DNA of 64,000 nucleotides from Plasmopara viticola (GCA_001695595.3 MBPM02000002.1:310001-374000), one strand, 5' to 3'; counted from the first letter of the stretch, positions 43,197 through 55,532 are shown. Numbers and translations are program-made. Notes: generated from the letters alone by a model not told the origin.

Positions 43197-44018
43197 ATGA
43201 TGGCTATCACTCGATCCTCGTTTGGCCTCTTTGTCGCATTTTCCTTTGCATCTTCGGCTGCGTCAAGCAGTTTGCGCACGCCACGGAGTCTGCAAACCTA
43301 CGCGAGCTACGATGACTACCACCAACAGATGCTCGATGCAGTGAACAATGAGCGCGCCAAAGTAGGTCTATCGGCTTTATGCACGAACGAGAAGCTGGCG
43401 AATTCAGCAGTGCGTCATTCGAAGGACATGGCCGAAAACAACTTTATGGCCCACGATGGGTCGGACGGCTCTACTATGTCGCAACGAATCACGGATGCCG
43501 GGTATAAGTGGACCATGGTAGCAGAAAACGTTGCTGCCGGTCAAGAGGATGTCGCCTCGGTCATGAAGTCTTGGATGAATTCCGAGGGGCACCGTGAAAA
43601 CATCCTATGTGCGGACTATACCATGCTTGGCACGTCGTATGTATACAACGCTGATAGTACATACCGATACTTTTGGACGCAAGATTTTGGTGCTGGAGAG
43701 ACTGAGGCCTGCGATAACGGCAGTTTCACTGCATCACCTTCACCATCAACGGAGCAAGCTCAACAAGGCCCCCAAAGGAGCGCTGGTGCGAATACAACAA
43801 TGTCGCAGAACTATGCTCCACCCACGTCTGAGCCTCCGACCACATTCGAATCTCCTTCCACTGAGACTCCAGTTCAACAAACTCCTACAGAAAGCCCGAC
43901 GACGGTAACTTCACCACCGGCAATTACCCCCCTCCTAAACCCTGCCTCATTGAGTCCAACCCCAGTAGCTTTTGCTTTAAATGCCCAAGTTTTGCCACGA
44001 AAACTCCAGCCTTTGTGA
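43197..44018 (+). CDS. CAP/SCP-domain secreted protein, subtype B, with Ser/Thr/Pro tail
   Basis: This 273-residue protein starts from a double ATG. A signal peptide (MMAITRSSFGLFVAFSFASS) is followed by SLRTPRSLQTYASYDDYHQQ and the CAP domain, ~43-170: MLDAVNNERAKVGLSALCTN, HSKDMAENNFMAH, AENVAAGQEDV, MKSWMNSEGHRENILCADYT and YFWTQDFGAGETEACDN. The tail (~175-260) is rich in Ser, Thr and Pro (SPSPSTEQAQ, PTTFESPSTETP), as in O-glycosylated wall- or mucin-like stalks. It carries a Cys (ENILCADY) where its paralogs have Gly or Ser. It is the only B gene without a recognisable A partner. A role at the host interface is possible for the family, not shown here. Confidence 0.92.
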   Translation: MMAITRSSFGLFVAFSFASSAASSSLRTPRSLQTYASYDDYHQQMLDAVNNERAKVGLSALCTNEKLANSAVRHSKDMAENNFMAHDGSDGSTMSQRITDAGYKWTMVAENVAAGQEDVASVMKSWMNSEGHRENILCADYTMLGTSYVYNADSTYRYFWTQDFGAGETEACDNGSFTASPSPSTEQAQQGPQRSAGANTTMSQNYAPPTSEPPTTFESPSTETPVQQTPTESPTTVTSPPAITPLLNPASLSPTPVAFALNAQVLPRKLQPL

Positions 44019-44962
44019 TTAGTTGGATAAAGATGAAACCCTGAATGTAGTTTTTGATCCACGCCTCGTGAATGTATCTGTTGGAAAACTTTGTATTGTT
44101 GTGTTATCTTTGTACTTCAAATCGTATACGTATTGCTTTCACAGCATCTAATTGCTGGATCACCCGTCCGGCCTCGAGCTCATAACAGCTGTGGTCTTTG
44201 ATCCTATCAAGGAAACCCCGGTAAAAATCAAATTGGCGGATGGGCCATGTGGTAGAAATTTGAGCACGTGTGCGTGCATTGTATAGCAAATTATCCCTAT
44301 CTGAAGTTTATCAACAAGAATCACAAAATTGTGCTCTGTTCGATGAAGAAGGTCATGATGAAAGCGATGTTTACCGTTCTAGGCGTCGAAAGGACCAGAG
44401 CAATGATAGGAGCATTTATATGAATATCGTAAAAGACATTTAGTCGTGCTCTTTCGACGGCGTGATAGTATATTACTGTTCACATTATGAACATAATATT
44501 CAGATTGCAAGCTTCAAAAATATTACTTTGTCCCTTTTTAATTGTGCTTGTGACCATGCTGTCAAATCATTCGAGCTAAATCTCTCACGATAACAGTACA
44601 AAAGGCTTTCACCGTTTCTCAGATCCTTTAGATGTCTTCGTCAAAAGAAACACTTCATTTGCTTCCTATCAATCCCTTTCATCTGCTGGAACACGATCTT
44701 CATCGAACTAATGTATGATTTTCGTTGACGAATCTTCCTAAACTTCTAATTGTGGTAGATTGCTATACAATATACAAATAAGTCGCAAAGAAAAGTAATA
44801 TAAATAAGAAGAGAGCTATTAGCAATGCGACCAAATCGACAAAAACTCTGATCAAGTTGAGTAAACGACACTTATGTATTTTGGTAACGCAACTGAACGG
44901 TATCTCTCCAGCAGATACATCTACAAGACGTATATCCAGCTCTACATTCCTGGCTTCACAGA
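44019..44962. other. Convergent intergenic region between two B-type CAP genes
   Basis: It holds the 3' regions of the genes ending at 44018 (+) and 44963 (-). Sequence at ~44040-44170 (GATCCACGCCTCGTG...GTATACGTATTGCTT) matches the 3' flank of B copy 2 at ~41370-41460, so the duplication extends past the stop. Nothing else is supported. Confidence 0.5.
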
Positions 44963-45865
44963 CTAATTTGTATACTTTTTCCTTTTGCAAGCTGGAGTCG
45001 CAGTGGCTGGGGCATTCGAGGCAGAGGCAGGAATTTCCGAGGCAGGAGTTAAAGTATCGGAGGCAGGAGCTACCGATGTTGGAGTTTCCGAGATAAGGGT
45101 CACTGGAGCAGAACTTCCCGAGGTTGAATCGATCGGAGTTGGACTTGCCGACGGTGACGTTCCCGTCGTCGGACTTTCCGTAGGAGATTGCGAGACTGGG
45201 CTCTCAGTGGTACGAGATTCGAGTGCGCTTGGAGAGTCCGTCACGGGTGAAGTGTACTTCTGCGACATTGTTGTATTCGCTTCACTGCCCCACTCGATGT
45301 CTTGTTGAGGTTGCTCTGTTGAAGGTGATGAAGTGGGACTGCTGCTATCGCAGGCCTCAGTCTCTCCAGTACCAAAATCTTGCGTCCAAAAGTGTCGGTA
45401 TGTACTATCAGCGTTGTAAGCATACGACGAGCCAAACATGGTGTAGTCCGCTCCCAGGATGTTTTCACGGTGGCCCTCGGAATTCATCCAAGCCGTCATG
45501 ACCGAGGCGACATCCTCTTGACCGGCAGCAACGTTTTCTGCTACCATGGTCCACTCAAATCCGGCATCCGTGATTCGTTGCGACATAGTAGAGCCGTCCG
45601 ATCCATCGTGGGCCATAAAGTTGTTTTCAGCCATGTCCTTCGAATGACGCGCTGCTGAATTCGCCAGCTTTTGGTTCGTGCATAAAGCTGATAGACCCGC
45701 TTTGGCGCGCTCATCATTTACTGCGTCGAGCATCTGTTGGTAGTAGTCATCGTAGCTCGTGTAGGTTTGCAGACTACGTGGCGTACGCAAACTGCTTGAT
45801 GCACCCGAAGATGCAGTGGAAAGTGCGAGAAAGAGGCCAAACGAGGATCGAGTGATAGCCATCAT
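44963..45865 (-). CDS. CAP/SCP-domain secreted protein, subtype B, longest tail
   Basis: This 300-residue protein starts from the ATG at 45865, the same MMAITRSSFGLF start as its paralogs; the frame extends upstream only to a GTG. It has a signal peptide, then SLRTPRSLQTYTSYDDYYQQ, then the CAP domain with HSKDMAENNFMAH, AENVAAGQEDV, MTAWMNSEGHRENILGADYT and HFWTQDFGTGETEACDS. The Ser/Thr/Pro tail is the longest in the cluster, with repeated SPT, SETPTS and PASxxP blocks, and ends in a basic CKRKKYTN that paralogs lack. No GPI-type hydrophobic end is present. It is inverted relative to 43197 and head to head with decayed A copy 2. Confidence 0.92.
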   Translation of the reverse strand: MMAITRSSFGLFLALSTASSGASSSLRTPRSLQTYTSYDDYYQQMLDAVNDERAKAGLSALCTNQKLANSAARHSKDMAENNFMAHDGSDGSTMSQRITDAGFEWTMVAENVAAGQEDVASVMTAWMNSEGHRENILGADYTMFGSSYAYNADSTYRHFWTQDFGTGETEACDSSSPTSSPSTEQPQQDIEWGSEANTTMSQKYTSPVTDSPSALESRTTESPVSQSPTESPTTGTSPSASPTPIDSTSGSSAPVTLISETPTSVAPASDTLTPASEIPASASNAPATATPACKRKKYTN

Positions 45866-46378
45866 AGTCAGATGCAGAGAATCTTTTAGCCGTCTAGAAA
45901 GGTTTAGTGTTGATTGTTGCTTCACAACGCAAGATGAAGAATGGAGTTTTCAATGTATATTGGTCACGAACGATTGTCGATGGAAGTTCGATATCCCAAG
46001 GGAGCTGAGGAGGTGTACGAGCGTGCTCTTGATGAATACGGTACAATTTCAGTGCGTCAACTACTGTGGTCATCTGTGAGCAGGCATTCGTGGAAGGTGC
46101 TCACAAACCAGCTGGATGACTGCGGTTTTCAAATTTCAGGAGGCTAAATGCTTCTATGGAAATAGTAGTGCAACTCACGACCGACGTGCGAAGAATTCAA
46201 CCAAAGCTATTGGCGGGTACGACTGTACTTAACTCCGACTGGCAGGCTGTTGTTGGCGAACACGGATCCAACAACAGCAAGTATCAGCCAAGTTTTACCA
46301 CAATGAGTAGGTACATTTCTGCTTCGCAAAGACATCTGGAAAATGAAACTCGAAATGTGTTATACCGTTCTGCTACCG
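45866..46378 (-). repeat. Duplicated upstream block of B-type CAP genes, copy 4
   Basis: It is homologous to 39936-40480 in inverted orientation: GGTCACGAACGATTGTCG, CCCAAGGGAGCTGAGG and GACTGTACTTAACTCCGACT all have counterparts. It ends with a GCTACCGGTA motif at ~46368. Confidence 0.65.
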
Positions 46379-46470
46379 GTATGGCCACGAAAACCATGAG
46401 CCTTTAAGCAGTATCCTATACAAAACCTTCGATATCTTACAATTGCATCCAGTGATGCAGCAACGGACAA

Positions 46471-47065
46471 GAAATCAATTCAGTAATTATTGAAAACTGT
46501 CCAGTCAATGCTGTTTCTAACTTTTTTTTCGTAGAATTCAGAACCAAGATTTCTTGGTCCCAATAGTCACATGCGCCGGTTGCAACATCGTTGCAAATCG
46601 CAACAGACCCAATTACACTTAATGCATTCCATTTTAAGCGACATCACAATCGATGACTCGTTAGGCATATTGCTCATGGTGGCAGGTGCTTTCTGCCCCC
46701 TCGTGCCATTTTTGGGCTGCCGTCGTCTTTAGATCAACGACTCGTCTTCAAATTGCACTAAGGAGTATTTTTAGTACCATGTAACCGCTATGCAGTAAAA
46801 ATCGAGCTCTGCTCCTATCCACCTGAGGCGGAAGATCCTCAGTCACAACTATCGATAACGATCTCGCAATTGCATATCCCCAATTCAGTACACGTAGCGC
46901 ACAAACTCAGACCGAGCTCTATTTGCTACTAAGGATAGTACACGGTCCTCGCGGGAGTCTTCCTCTGCTCTGCATGAACACCAAAATGCAATCTGCAGTT
47001 CGAAAACTTTTAAAAGTCATGGCCTCGAACAACTTTAGGAGCCACACGAGCTTAAACGTTTTGTA
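46471..47065 (+). pseudogene. CAP/SCP subtype A, decayed copy 2
   Basis: The upstream part (GAAATCAATTCAG...ACTGTCCAGTCAAT, 46471-46520) and the part at ~46950-47060 (CTCTGCTCTGCATGAACACC, GGAGCCACACGAGCTTAAA) match the intact A gene's upstream region and its coding region around LLCTNTKMQ and NFMSHTSSN. The reading frame is broken by many indels. It sits head to head with the B gene at 45865. Confidence 0.65.
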
Positions 47066-49170
47066 AGGATTACCGTTTTACGCTTCAAGCGGAAGATATT
47101 GCGCGAATTATTGCGGATGTATGAAAGGACACGACAGTAGTGATGAGGTCGAGCATAGAAACTTGCCAGTCACAAAAGATTAACTCGGCAGCAAATTCAC
47201 CATGGTCGACTGCACGTACGCATATCAGGCAACGAAAACTTGTCAACACTCCTGCCGTTATAATTTTGGTCAAGGAATTACGGATCGTCTTAGCTTTTTC
47301 AGATCTTGCAAACTTAGAGCAGGTAATATAAACGTTACGGAACGCGCTTAACCCGTGCGCGGACTCCGTGCGTAATATAAGTCACCGAGCATTTCTTGTG
47401 GCGTAATTTTGTGTCGCTTGCCTACTTTGTTGCCCTCTCAAAGAAACAAAAAAACGCGCGATGCGGCGGACAAAATCGTATCATTGCAGTTGGTAGAGTG
47501 TATTCGTGCGCGCTGTAATGACAATGACGCTGAGCCATTCTTTTTAAATTGACACTCAAGCCGTGGCTAGGGGCTAAGCAGCTTCAAAGAAATAAATGCT
47601 GAAGTAGATGTAAAGACACGCTTTATAGAGTAGCAAAGGTGGTCAAGAATATCGTGGAAACCGCCGTCTTCTCTTGTAGCTGACCGCTCTCGGTTGGTAC
47701 ACGCCATCAGGTGGAGGCTTGCAGCGTCCGCGCGTTTTATTTATCGTGCCACAGTAAGCAAAAGAATCATGTGATTGCACTTATGGTGAGCTGCGTTCGA
47801 GCGTAACTAAAAAAGCCAACAAGTGAGATCGTAGGAGTTATTCTTGACTTCGCGGCATGCCGTTAGGCATATTGTGTTTCATGTGCTTATAAATTATTAT
47901 CGTTTTGACACATTACTCAGCACACCAGTTTTTTAAATGCAAGCCTTAACATGTGAAAATGTAATAAGTTCTCTGCCTGTCTTGCCAAACTACAGACTTG
48001 CTACTCAATCCATCTACTACGCTATCGATGACTCTCTGTCTTTGCGCAATGTTCCTTCGAGTAGCTGTCTCGTTAAAGTATCTCGCACAAGGAACTAGCA
48101 TACAACACTTACCTAAAAAAATCTTAGTGCACGATAAGGACACGATACGTCTTTTCACTATGATTTATTTGATACGCAAGAAATATCCTCTGTACAAAAT
48201 TTACTTACTCGGGTGAAATGTGATAGCTTTAAATGTAGTATACTTCGCATGAGTCAAATAGGGTGCCAATAGCCCATCGATAATCTTACGTTTTTCAAGT
48301 GTACAATGTGGTGTCCAGTATGCATAAGTCATTGCATAAAAATACGTGCTATGGTAAATCAAGAACTTGTAAAGGCATCAAGATGTATGGTGCGCTTAAG
48401 TTTGCAGTAAATTTAGTATTACAAATGCTATTTTCGTGTTTTTATTCGTGTGGCTCACAAATAAAGCCGGGTGCGAGTGACCGCTGCGGCTATCGCGTAT
48501 TTGCGAAATGACCGATTACGATGATTATCTTTCGGATATTTTTTTATAAAGCTAGCACACGTATAAGATTCTCACGACTTAATGGTGAGCTTGCATTTCA
48601 TTCTATCGACATGACTTCGCTTATGCTCACATTCATTCGCTCCCAAAGCATCACTTTTATCTGCTAAATTATAAAATTTATTTGTTTTTTCGTTGATAAA
48701 ATTTTGATTGTGATGTATACATATGATACAGCAGAAAGTAACGTGTAGGGGGGGTATACATTTATCTATTGTCTAAAACCTTCTACTATAAAATTGGCCT
48801 ACGCTAATTACCTTGTCTTGCGAACCTATGTTTTCTGCTCGTGGAAGTTTGTTACCAGGTAGTAGTGCTATGTGAGCCAGTGTGATATATACTTCTCTTT
48901 GGCGTCTTCGTCTGTCGGGGCTGTCAACAGATCATTGCTATCCGCCAGATAACTCAGGACTTCATCTCATCTACTTTTCTAGCCACGGCACATTCATATT
49001 CAAGTCGGAGTCGTTTATGCCAAAGACAAGAAATACCTCCGTGGTGTTGAAATATCTAAGTCTTATAACATTTTTTTCGACCCTTAAGCTTCTAGAACCG
49101 TCTCATCAGCCATGCGATCCAAAGTCGACTTGTCTACATTGCTTTATATAAAAATAGGGAAAATTGCAAT
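47066..49170. other. Gene-free AT-rich stretch
   Basis: Short frames only (for example 47998-48216 +, 48299-48511 +, 48882-49151 +), none with a motif or a paralog in the window. The left end may include the decayed 3' part of CAP A copy 2. Confidence 0.5.
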
Positions 49171-49263
49171 ATGTGATACAAATCGAAAGTTCTCGCATAA
49201 GGTGTTACAAATATTCAAAACAGTTCCGAAAATTCAGCAGTGTCTGATCCCTCATGTAAAATA
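49171..49263 (+). repeat. Left terminal inverted repeat of the MULE
   Basis: It is nearly identical to the reverse complement of 51443-51536, differing at a few positions and by small indels. Confidence 0.88.
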
Positions 49264-49623
49264 CGAGTTTTGGCTCACATGGCTGTAAAGTGATGGCTAC
49301 AAAGAGTGTCTAGCTCACAGTCGATACAGCCGGTGCCCCTAGAGCTGTGAAAGCGACCAGCCGGCTTCCAGTGTGAACAGATTGACCACCAGTATGCTAA
49401 GTACTAGAAGTCGGGTGCCCTTCTGATAGCGGTTCGATGAAAGCACTGACGTGTCAGTGCATTGTGTCCACAACCAAATATCAAAGCGGCCCAGGCATAC
49501 TGAGGGATGTCGTATCACAGAGTGAAGAATGAGCTTTTTTATTGTAAGTCTGCTTGACTGCACAGCTCCACAAAGAGTCATGGAGAGTGCGCACGACATG
49601 TTGTCTTGTTGTGTCTGTCTGCC

Positions 49624-51386
49624 TTACCGCATCTGGCACATTTGTAAAAGTCTGAGACCTAAACTCTCACCTTGAGACCGAATGCGTCTCTTCTTTGGAC
49701 GCCCAACCTGTCGGACGAAACCTGCAGGTAGGTCACCAGAGCCTGGGTGCAGAGCTCGGTCCTCGGAAATTTCGAGAGTCCCCATCCCAGACTGGTAGTA
49801 GATCACCGTGTAACATGCTTCCATTAGAGACAATGTAGACTCAGTTGCCTTGGCTGCCTCCCTAACAGCATATAGATGTCGACACGGTATCTTCAGTTGC
49901 TTCCACGTCTCACACGAGCAGTATGGTGCCTCAAAGTTGACATGTCGCTGCGTCATTGGACTTGTCATGTGCGCCACGAAGACATTCACATCCGAGCTGA
50001 ATACAGCGGTGTACTCAGCGGCGAGCTTCGATTGCGTGTTGAACTTTAATTCCGCCCGAGGCGTCACCAAACGGTCATGCCTTGACCATTCTTCGCACAG
50101 TTGCTGGCGAGTGCGACGTTCTCCCATCAGTATCGTAAAAATTGCTTTGAAGAACTCGAACGGGAGCATCGTTTTGGGCTTGAGTTCTAAACTCCGTGCC
50201 TGCTCGCTCTCCACAAAGTTAGTCGTTCGCCATCCGAAGAGCGGTGTAAACTCGTAGTGTGAGTGCAGAGTCCACTTTTCCTCAGGGATGCACCGCAGAT
50301 ACTTTTTCGCTTCTGAGTTGACCTTATTCAGGCCGTCAAATGCTCGCTCGAACCCTTCTACAGAAGTTGCAGAGTTTGCTTGCCACACAAATTTCTCTTG
50401 GCTGACAGCAAGCCGCACATTCTTGTCTGCTCGCCAGTTTCCTTCGACATGATCAGAACAAACAGAACGTTTGCAAGTGAGACAATTACACAGCACCGAC
50501 ATGCATGCGATGCCATACCTATGATGTGCCGCACGCAGAATATGTTGAACACGCCATGTTGATCGGCGGCCAACATCCCCTGGTTACGGTCACTGAACAC
50601 CGGACTGGTGAGCAGAGAAAATCCGTAATTGACCGCGTTGGTGAAGAACCAGTGGTAATTGTCATAGTCTTCCACGGGGGCTAGTGCCACAGCTGCGACT
50701 TGATTGCAGAGGTTTCCGTCACGGATGACCAGAACGATTTGAAACCTGTTGATCTTCCGATGCTTCATGTGAGCTGCGTCAATCCCGTACACGCCTTGTC
50801 CACGCACAAACCATTGTGGGTCTAGAACGATCATGGCTCGGCGAAATCGCCCGATGGAGGTCTGTTTTCACGCCGGGGTTCAGTTGCGCCAGTTCTGCCG
50901 AGAAGCTTGGGAGGAGCCGAACAGTTGACGGATCATCTACGAATAGGCGCCGTTTCACAGTCACCTTTGCGCGATACACAACGTGCTGAGATGCAACCCC
51001 GCCGGACTGGTGACGGAGTTGTTCGACAAGATCTTGCGTTGCTAGTGTTGGTGTTGCTGCGACAGCAGCCTGCACGACAGGGTGATTGGCTAGCTGCTTG
51101 TGTGATACTTGGCGGGGCTTGTACAGTCCTGGTGCTCGAGATCGGCTTCCGTCACGCGCCACACTCTCGGCCCTACGTTGCTCCTGAGCACTGCGAGCGT
51201 GACGAACCACGCAAACCCAGTTCCGTCGCTCAGACACTTCAAACGCCTAAATGTACCGCCCCTAGTTGCGAAATACACCCTTTTCCCTTCCATAAACGTG
51301 ATGCCCTTGTTGGCGTCTACTGCGGTGTTTCCAGTATCCCAGCGCTGCGCTTTCAAGGCATCGACTTCTCCGTGTTCGCTCATCAC
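49624..51386 (-). pseudogene. MULE transposase with SWIM zinc finger, frameshifted
   Basis: Four overlapping minus-strand frames together cover a MULE transposase of roughly 580 residues. They are ~51386-51130 (KRVYFATRGGTFRRLKCL, a FLYWCH/FAR1-like N-terminal zinc region by position), ~51170-50850 (SHKQLANHPVVQAAVAATPT), 50834-~50500 (GVYGIDAAHMKHRKINRFQI, the first DDE Asp; VEDYDNYHWFFTNAVNYGF; VFSDRNQGML, the second Asp) and 50502-49624. The last contains the SWIM finger YCSCETWKQLKIPCRHLYAV (CxC...CxH) and a basic end (GRPKKRRIRSQG). At least three frameshifts separate these frames, so no active enzyme is encoded. Confidence 0.88.
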
Positions 51387-51442
51387 AGAGACTGCGATAA
51401 TTGAGTGATTGTTGGGTTTGTGTGATGGAAATTACCTCTCCA

Positions 51443-51536
51443 CATATTTTACATGAGGGATCAGACACTGCTGAATTTTAAGAACTGTTTTGAACATTTG
51501 TATCACTTATGCGGAAACTTCCGATTTGTATCACAT
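51443..51536 (-). repeat. Right terminal inverted repeat of the MULE
   Basis: It begins inside with ATATTTTACATGAGGGATCA and ends TGTATCACAT. It is the partner of 49171-49263. Confidence 0.88.
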
Positions 51537-54500
51537 TTTGAGATTTTCTTTAAAAAATATTAATTTGAGCTGGACTTGATCGTTTGCCGGTGCGTAGAAA
51601 TTTCATCGTACCAGATTTGGAATGATTTCTGCTTTGTGAACACTTCCATGCAAAAGTTGGACTCTACTGCTATTGGCTTCTTGTTTTAGAGTTGTTAGGC
51701 TAAACATTTAGATGTGTATTACCCTCAGCTTTTTCCCAATATGACGCTTTGTTCCTACAGCTGATTCGGCTCTAAAAGCGCGACTTCTGCCAGCGATCCT
51801 TTGAAGCCTTCGGATGAGATCAAGCTATACTTCGTTGGCCCTTTTCGAAATGGTCATGAGTCATGAAACCTTGCTTAATGTAGCCAAGTATTAAATCTTG
51901 CTTTGTTCAGTGTTTTAAGACTTGATCCGAGTCAGGAGGCCCATAGACATTACCTGTTAAGGGGACAATGCACTGCCTGTTCACATCACTTTAAAATAGT
52001 TTAAGAGTTGTTGTATGCTTTAAAAGCGATTCAAATCACTCCTCTCATAGTTTTGGCCTGCGTGAATACATTTATTTTAAATCGCTCCGGGCCAACTTGT
52101 TTTGGTGTAAAGCTTACGCCTGCCTTACTTGCAAGCAAGAACGCATGAGTCTTAATAAAACCCAAAGGTCGCCAACAAGGACGGTGCTCTTACTTGTTTA
52201 TATAAAGAGTGTAATATTACAATCACTAGGGTAAAGTGACTTCAAGGGAGTGCAAAGACCATGTGCACCCAGCAATTCGTGACCAAGACCCCTGAGTGGC
52301 CATCTCTACCTTTTATCTCCCGAAAAAAGGGCTTGGTCGTCATCCTCATCAATGATGTAGAGCTAAAGCATGATGACCGACTTAAAATACCACAGTAGGC
52401 GCTGAATCCGGGCAATAATAGCCTGTGCTGCCCTGAATAAATTTGCTGTAGTGCTCAAATGACGGGGCACGACTTGAATGCTCGGCAGTAGTATGGGCTG
52501 CAGTATTTAGCCTTTGTCTCAAGTCCACAAATACCAGCAAGTCTTCTGAGTAGTGCGAACTGCGCAGAAGGCAGATGCAGGAAGGTGATTATATCCATAC
52601 CGAGCCTTTGCTTGGGTTAACTCGACGATTTATCCGTTGGTGTAAAATTGACTTAAAAGTGCTATTAAATGTATCGGGTCCAAACAGAACTTTGCGCAAG
52701 GGAGGTGTGTACGGTCTTTCGGTGAACGATTGTTAACTATTCTTGGCTTCAAGCTGCGCTATAGACTTCAACTCTAAAAAGCGATTAGTTTGATACATTT
52801 TTTATGTCATCATATTCGATTGCTTTCGATTCTACATTCAGGCATGTATTCTAGAAAAGGTCGTAATTTCTGGATATACAAAATACAGAATGAGCCTATC
52901 TTTTCTTTTTGCGATAGCGCTGTTGATACCGGATGCTGAGAAAAAGAAATGAATTAAAAAGGCGGAACCCGTTCAGTCACTGCTGCTTTCTTGACACTAT
53001 CTTGGTAAAATCTAGATGGATTTCTTGGTCGATCAACACATGCATCGTTCGCAAAATCATCAGCTTAACGCTTTTTTGGCGACAGGCTAAACCGAGCTAA
53101 AGCAGCTCGATCTTTTTTTTAGCTAACGATGTGATTAAAACGGACAGTGTGGTATGTTTTTACTTTTATACCGTGACCCTCCTTTTAAAAATTCCTCAAA
53201 AGTTCTCCCTTGGTCGTTCATTTGTTCATGACATACACGCCCGACATCAAACTTATATAATCGATACATTTTCCTTCCTGTACTGCATCTCGCTTGTTGG
53301 GCATACGATTCCTGTTGGCGCTCTTGCATGCCTAAAATAAAAGCTTATTTTGCGATACTATTCAATTGATGATTCACGGCACCGCATCCTTAACAATGCA
53401 ATAATGGCCTCGGTCGCAGCTACATTATCTCGTCCCAATTAATCATGTCTATGCTTAGAGGAATTGTGTCTCCTGGAACGTCATCATCACCGACTTGATT
53501 AACTTTATACGCAATCAATAAAATCGTCTTTTCCAAAAAAGCTGTATCGCCGTTCACCACGATCTTGCTACGATTCTGTGGTCTAAGTGTAATATGAAAA
53601 GAAGCAGAATCCATCGATAATGTTTACTTAACGAAAATCCCGACAGCAGAATATACAACACACGTCAACCACGTTTCACTGTTCAACTATCGGCTACCAC
53701 AACTGTACCTTTTGTTACTTATATTTTAATTATTGCACTGAACGATTGAGAGCTCTTGAACGCATCTTCGCATTTTGATCGTACTTCATTAGTCTAGATT
53801 TCACGAGCTCATTCTTCTAAGTTGACACTGTATGATATTCCAAAAAATAATACTGCTGTACCTTGACAAGTCTGTAGATTATGCACTCAACGACTTATTG
53901 CATTCTAATTACATCGTCGCGCTTCCGAATAATTTTTGTTTGTGTATGATTGACCAGATTTTGAATTTGAAACACACTTTCATATCCAAGAAGTAATGCA
54001 CTTAACTCAAGTTCTTGATTTGACTTTTCGCAAATTCTTTACCACACACTCACTGTCATTTGTTTTATTTAATGGTCAACATCCCATCCACCTATATCAA
54101 AATCACTCTGATTCGTCTATCGATAAGTGTGGAAACGTCCGACATCGAACAAATTGCGTCAGAGACCATTCAAATAGTGTGATAGCATCTTATACCAAAT
54201 CGTGATTCTCGCTGTAATCTATATATATATATATATATATATTAAGCGATCGAACTTGTTCTGATCAACTTCGCGATTTTGTCCAACTGGTTTTTGATAG
54301 GCTGTATAACATTCAATATGTCTCAGTCACGCCGCATGATTCATTTATTAGACAGTCACTATCAATCTTGGAATTTGGAAATCAGTCTAGTAAACTGCAC
54401 CTAACCATAAGCTTGCAGTCATTGATCACAAATTGAGTCTATCCTACCATGCTCATCTCGCATAAAGCATTACATTCATCTGAACGGAGAATTGTTCGTT

Positions 54501-55532
54501 GACGTTACTTTTCATGGCGTTGATCTTAAAATTAGCTCCGTTATTATGTTTCTCCCATATACTCCATGCGTTCTTTTCTATGTGGTGACCACAAAGCCCC
54601 TTCCACCGCAACGCATTTTTCATCATTGGTCATTACATCTTGCTATCTTCTATTCCACCACGACACCGAGCCAATTTTCTTTCCAATATTCTTGGATTCG
54701 AGCGTCCCTGTCTTTGCCGACGTAAATCTACCGATACAAGATTGTGTCCTGCACCATATCCGGCTGTATGAAGTTTGTGCACTTTAATTGAATCAAAAGA
54801 TAATTTTGGGTTGTTCAATTGTCTTTTAATTCATTTCTCGTTGTTACTTTTTCAACGTTTTCACTGCTGTGCGATCATAACCATCGCAGATCATTTAGTC
54901 AGGCTACATAAGGACTTTTACCAATCTGGTTGTGCTTGTCAAGCAATTGTGCCCACCAACCCGGAGGCTCGAGTGGTTAGTCGCGGACCGGCCACGGGTT
55001 CCAAATCAAGGCCGGACATAGGTCATCATAGTGGACGAGCAATTGCATTCAAAAGTGTGCCCTACCAGCATGGCTGGACGCCAAAACAGCCACATATAGT
55101 GCGTGATTCGGTTCCGAAAACGGTCGGACAGCTACCGGCATTACGAAAAGAGCTCTCGAATGCATTTCCACATTCCTTCACGCTTACACGCAAGGAGCTA
55201 CAACGATCGGCTTCGGACAGAACCAATATAGGCTATTTTTGTCAACATTAACCATTGAAAGCTCCTTCGCTCGATCGAACGGCGCGGTGATAGACGTCGC
55301 GGTATTGTTTCGCAAAAGATCGCGAAGTAAAGGGCTAATATTTATCAAATTTACGCCAAACTTGCAAAATATAAGACTTAAAAATGTCGAACTGCGTAGG
55401 AAAATGCGTGGGATAATGTTTATTTTCAAATAGCCTTAAAAATCATAAAATGATAAAATAGTATGTCAGAGATCACATGAACTACACACACGCATACTCA
55501 ACTGCCTTTGGCTGCAACGACAAAGTACAAGT
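51537..55532. other. Gene-free AT-rich desert
   Basis: No gene is supported. The longest frame (54775-55251 +, 158 codons) begins with TTG; its second half (ARVVSRGPATGSKSRPDIGH) has reasonable composition but no motif I know, so it may be a relic. The last ~100 bp before 55533 are the 3' region of the PP2C gene. Confidence 0.5.
54220..54242. repeat. (AT)11 microsatellite
   Basis: An uninterrupted AT dinucleotide run lies in the desert left of the PP2C gene. Confidence 0.95.

Larger units (their letters stand above)
49171..51536 (-). mobile_element. Mutator-like (MULE) DNA transposon, full length but frameshifted
   Basis: The 2366-bp element is bounded by ~93-bp terminal inverted repeats (49171-49263 and ~51443-51536). 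Both start ATGTGATACAAATC and end CTGATCCCTCATGTAAAAT inward, and each contains a second GTTACAAAT/GATACAAAT copy. The transposase relic lies inside on the minus strand. An 8-11 bp target duplication is expected for MULEs; the flanks (AATTGCAAT and TTTGAGATT) do not match convincingly. Close TIR identity suggests insertion was fairly recent. Confidence 0.88.

Noticed and set aside
54960..55010. tRNA-like T-arm pattern (GGGTTCCAAATC)
   Set aside because: No matching acceptor stem or anticodon arm could be folded around it.
54775..55251. 158-codon plus-strand frame in the desert
   Set aside because: It starts with TTG and has no recognisable domain. It is mentioned as a possible relic only.
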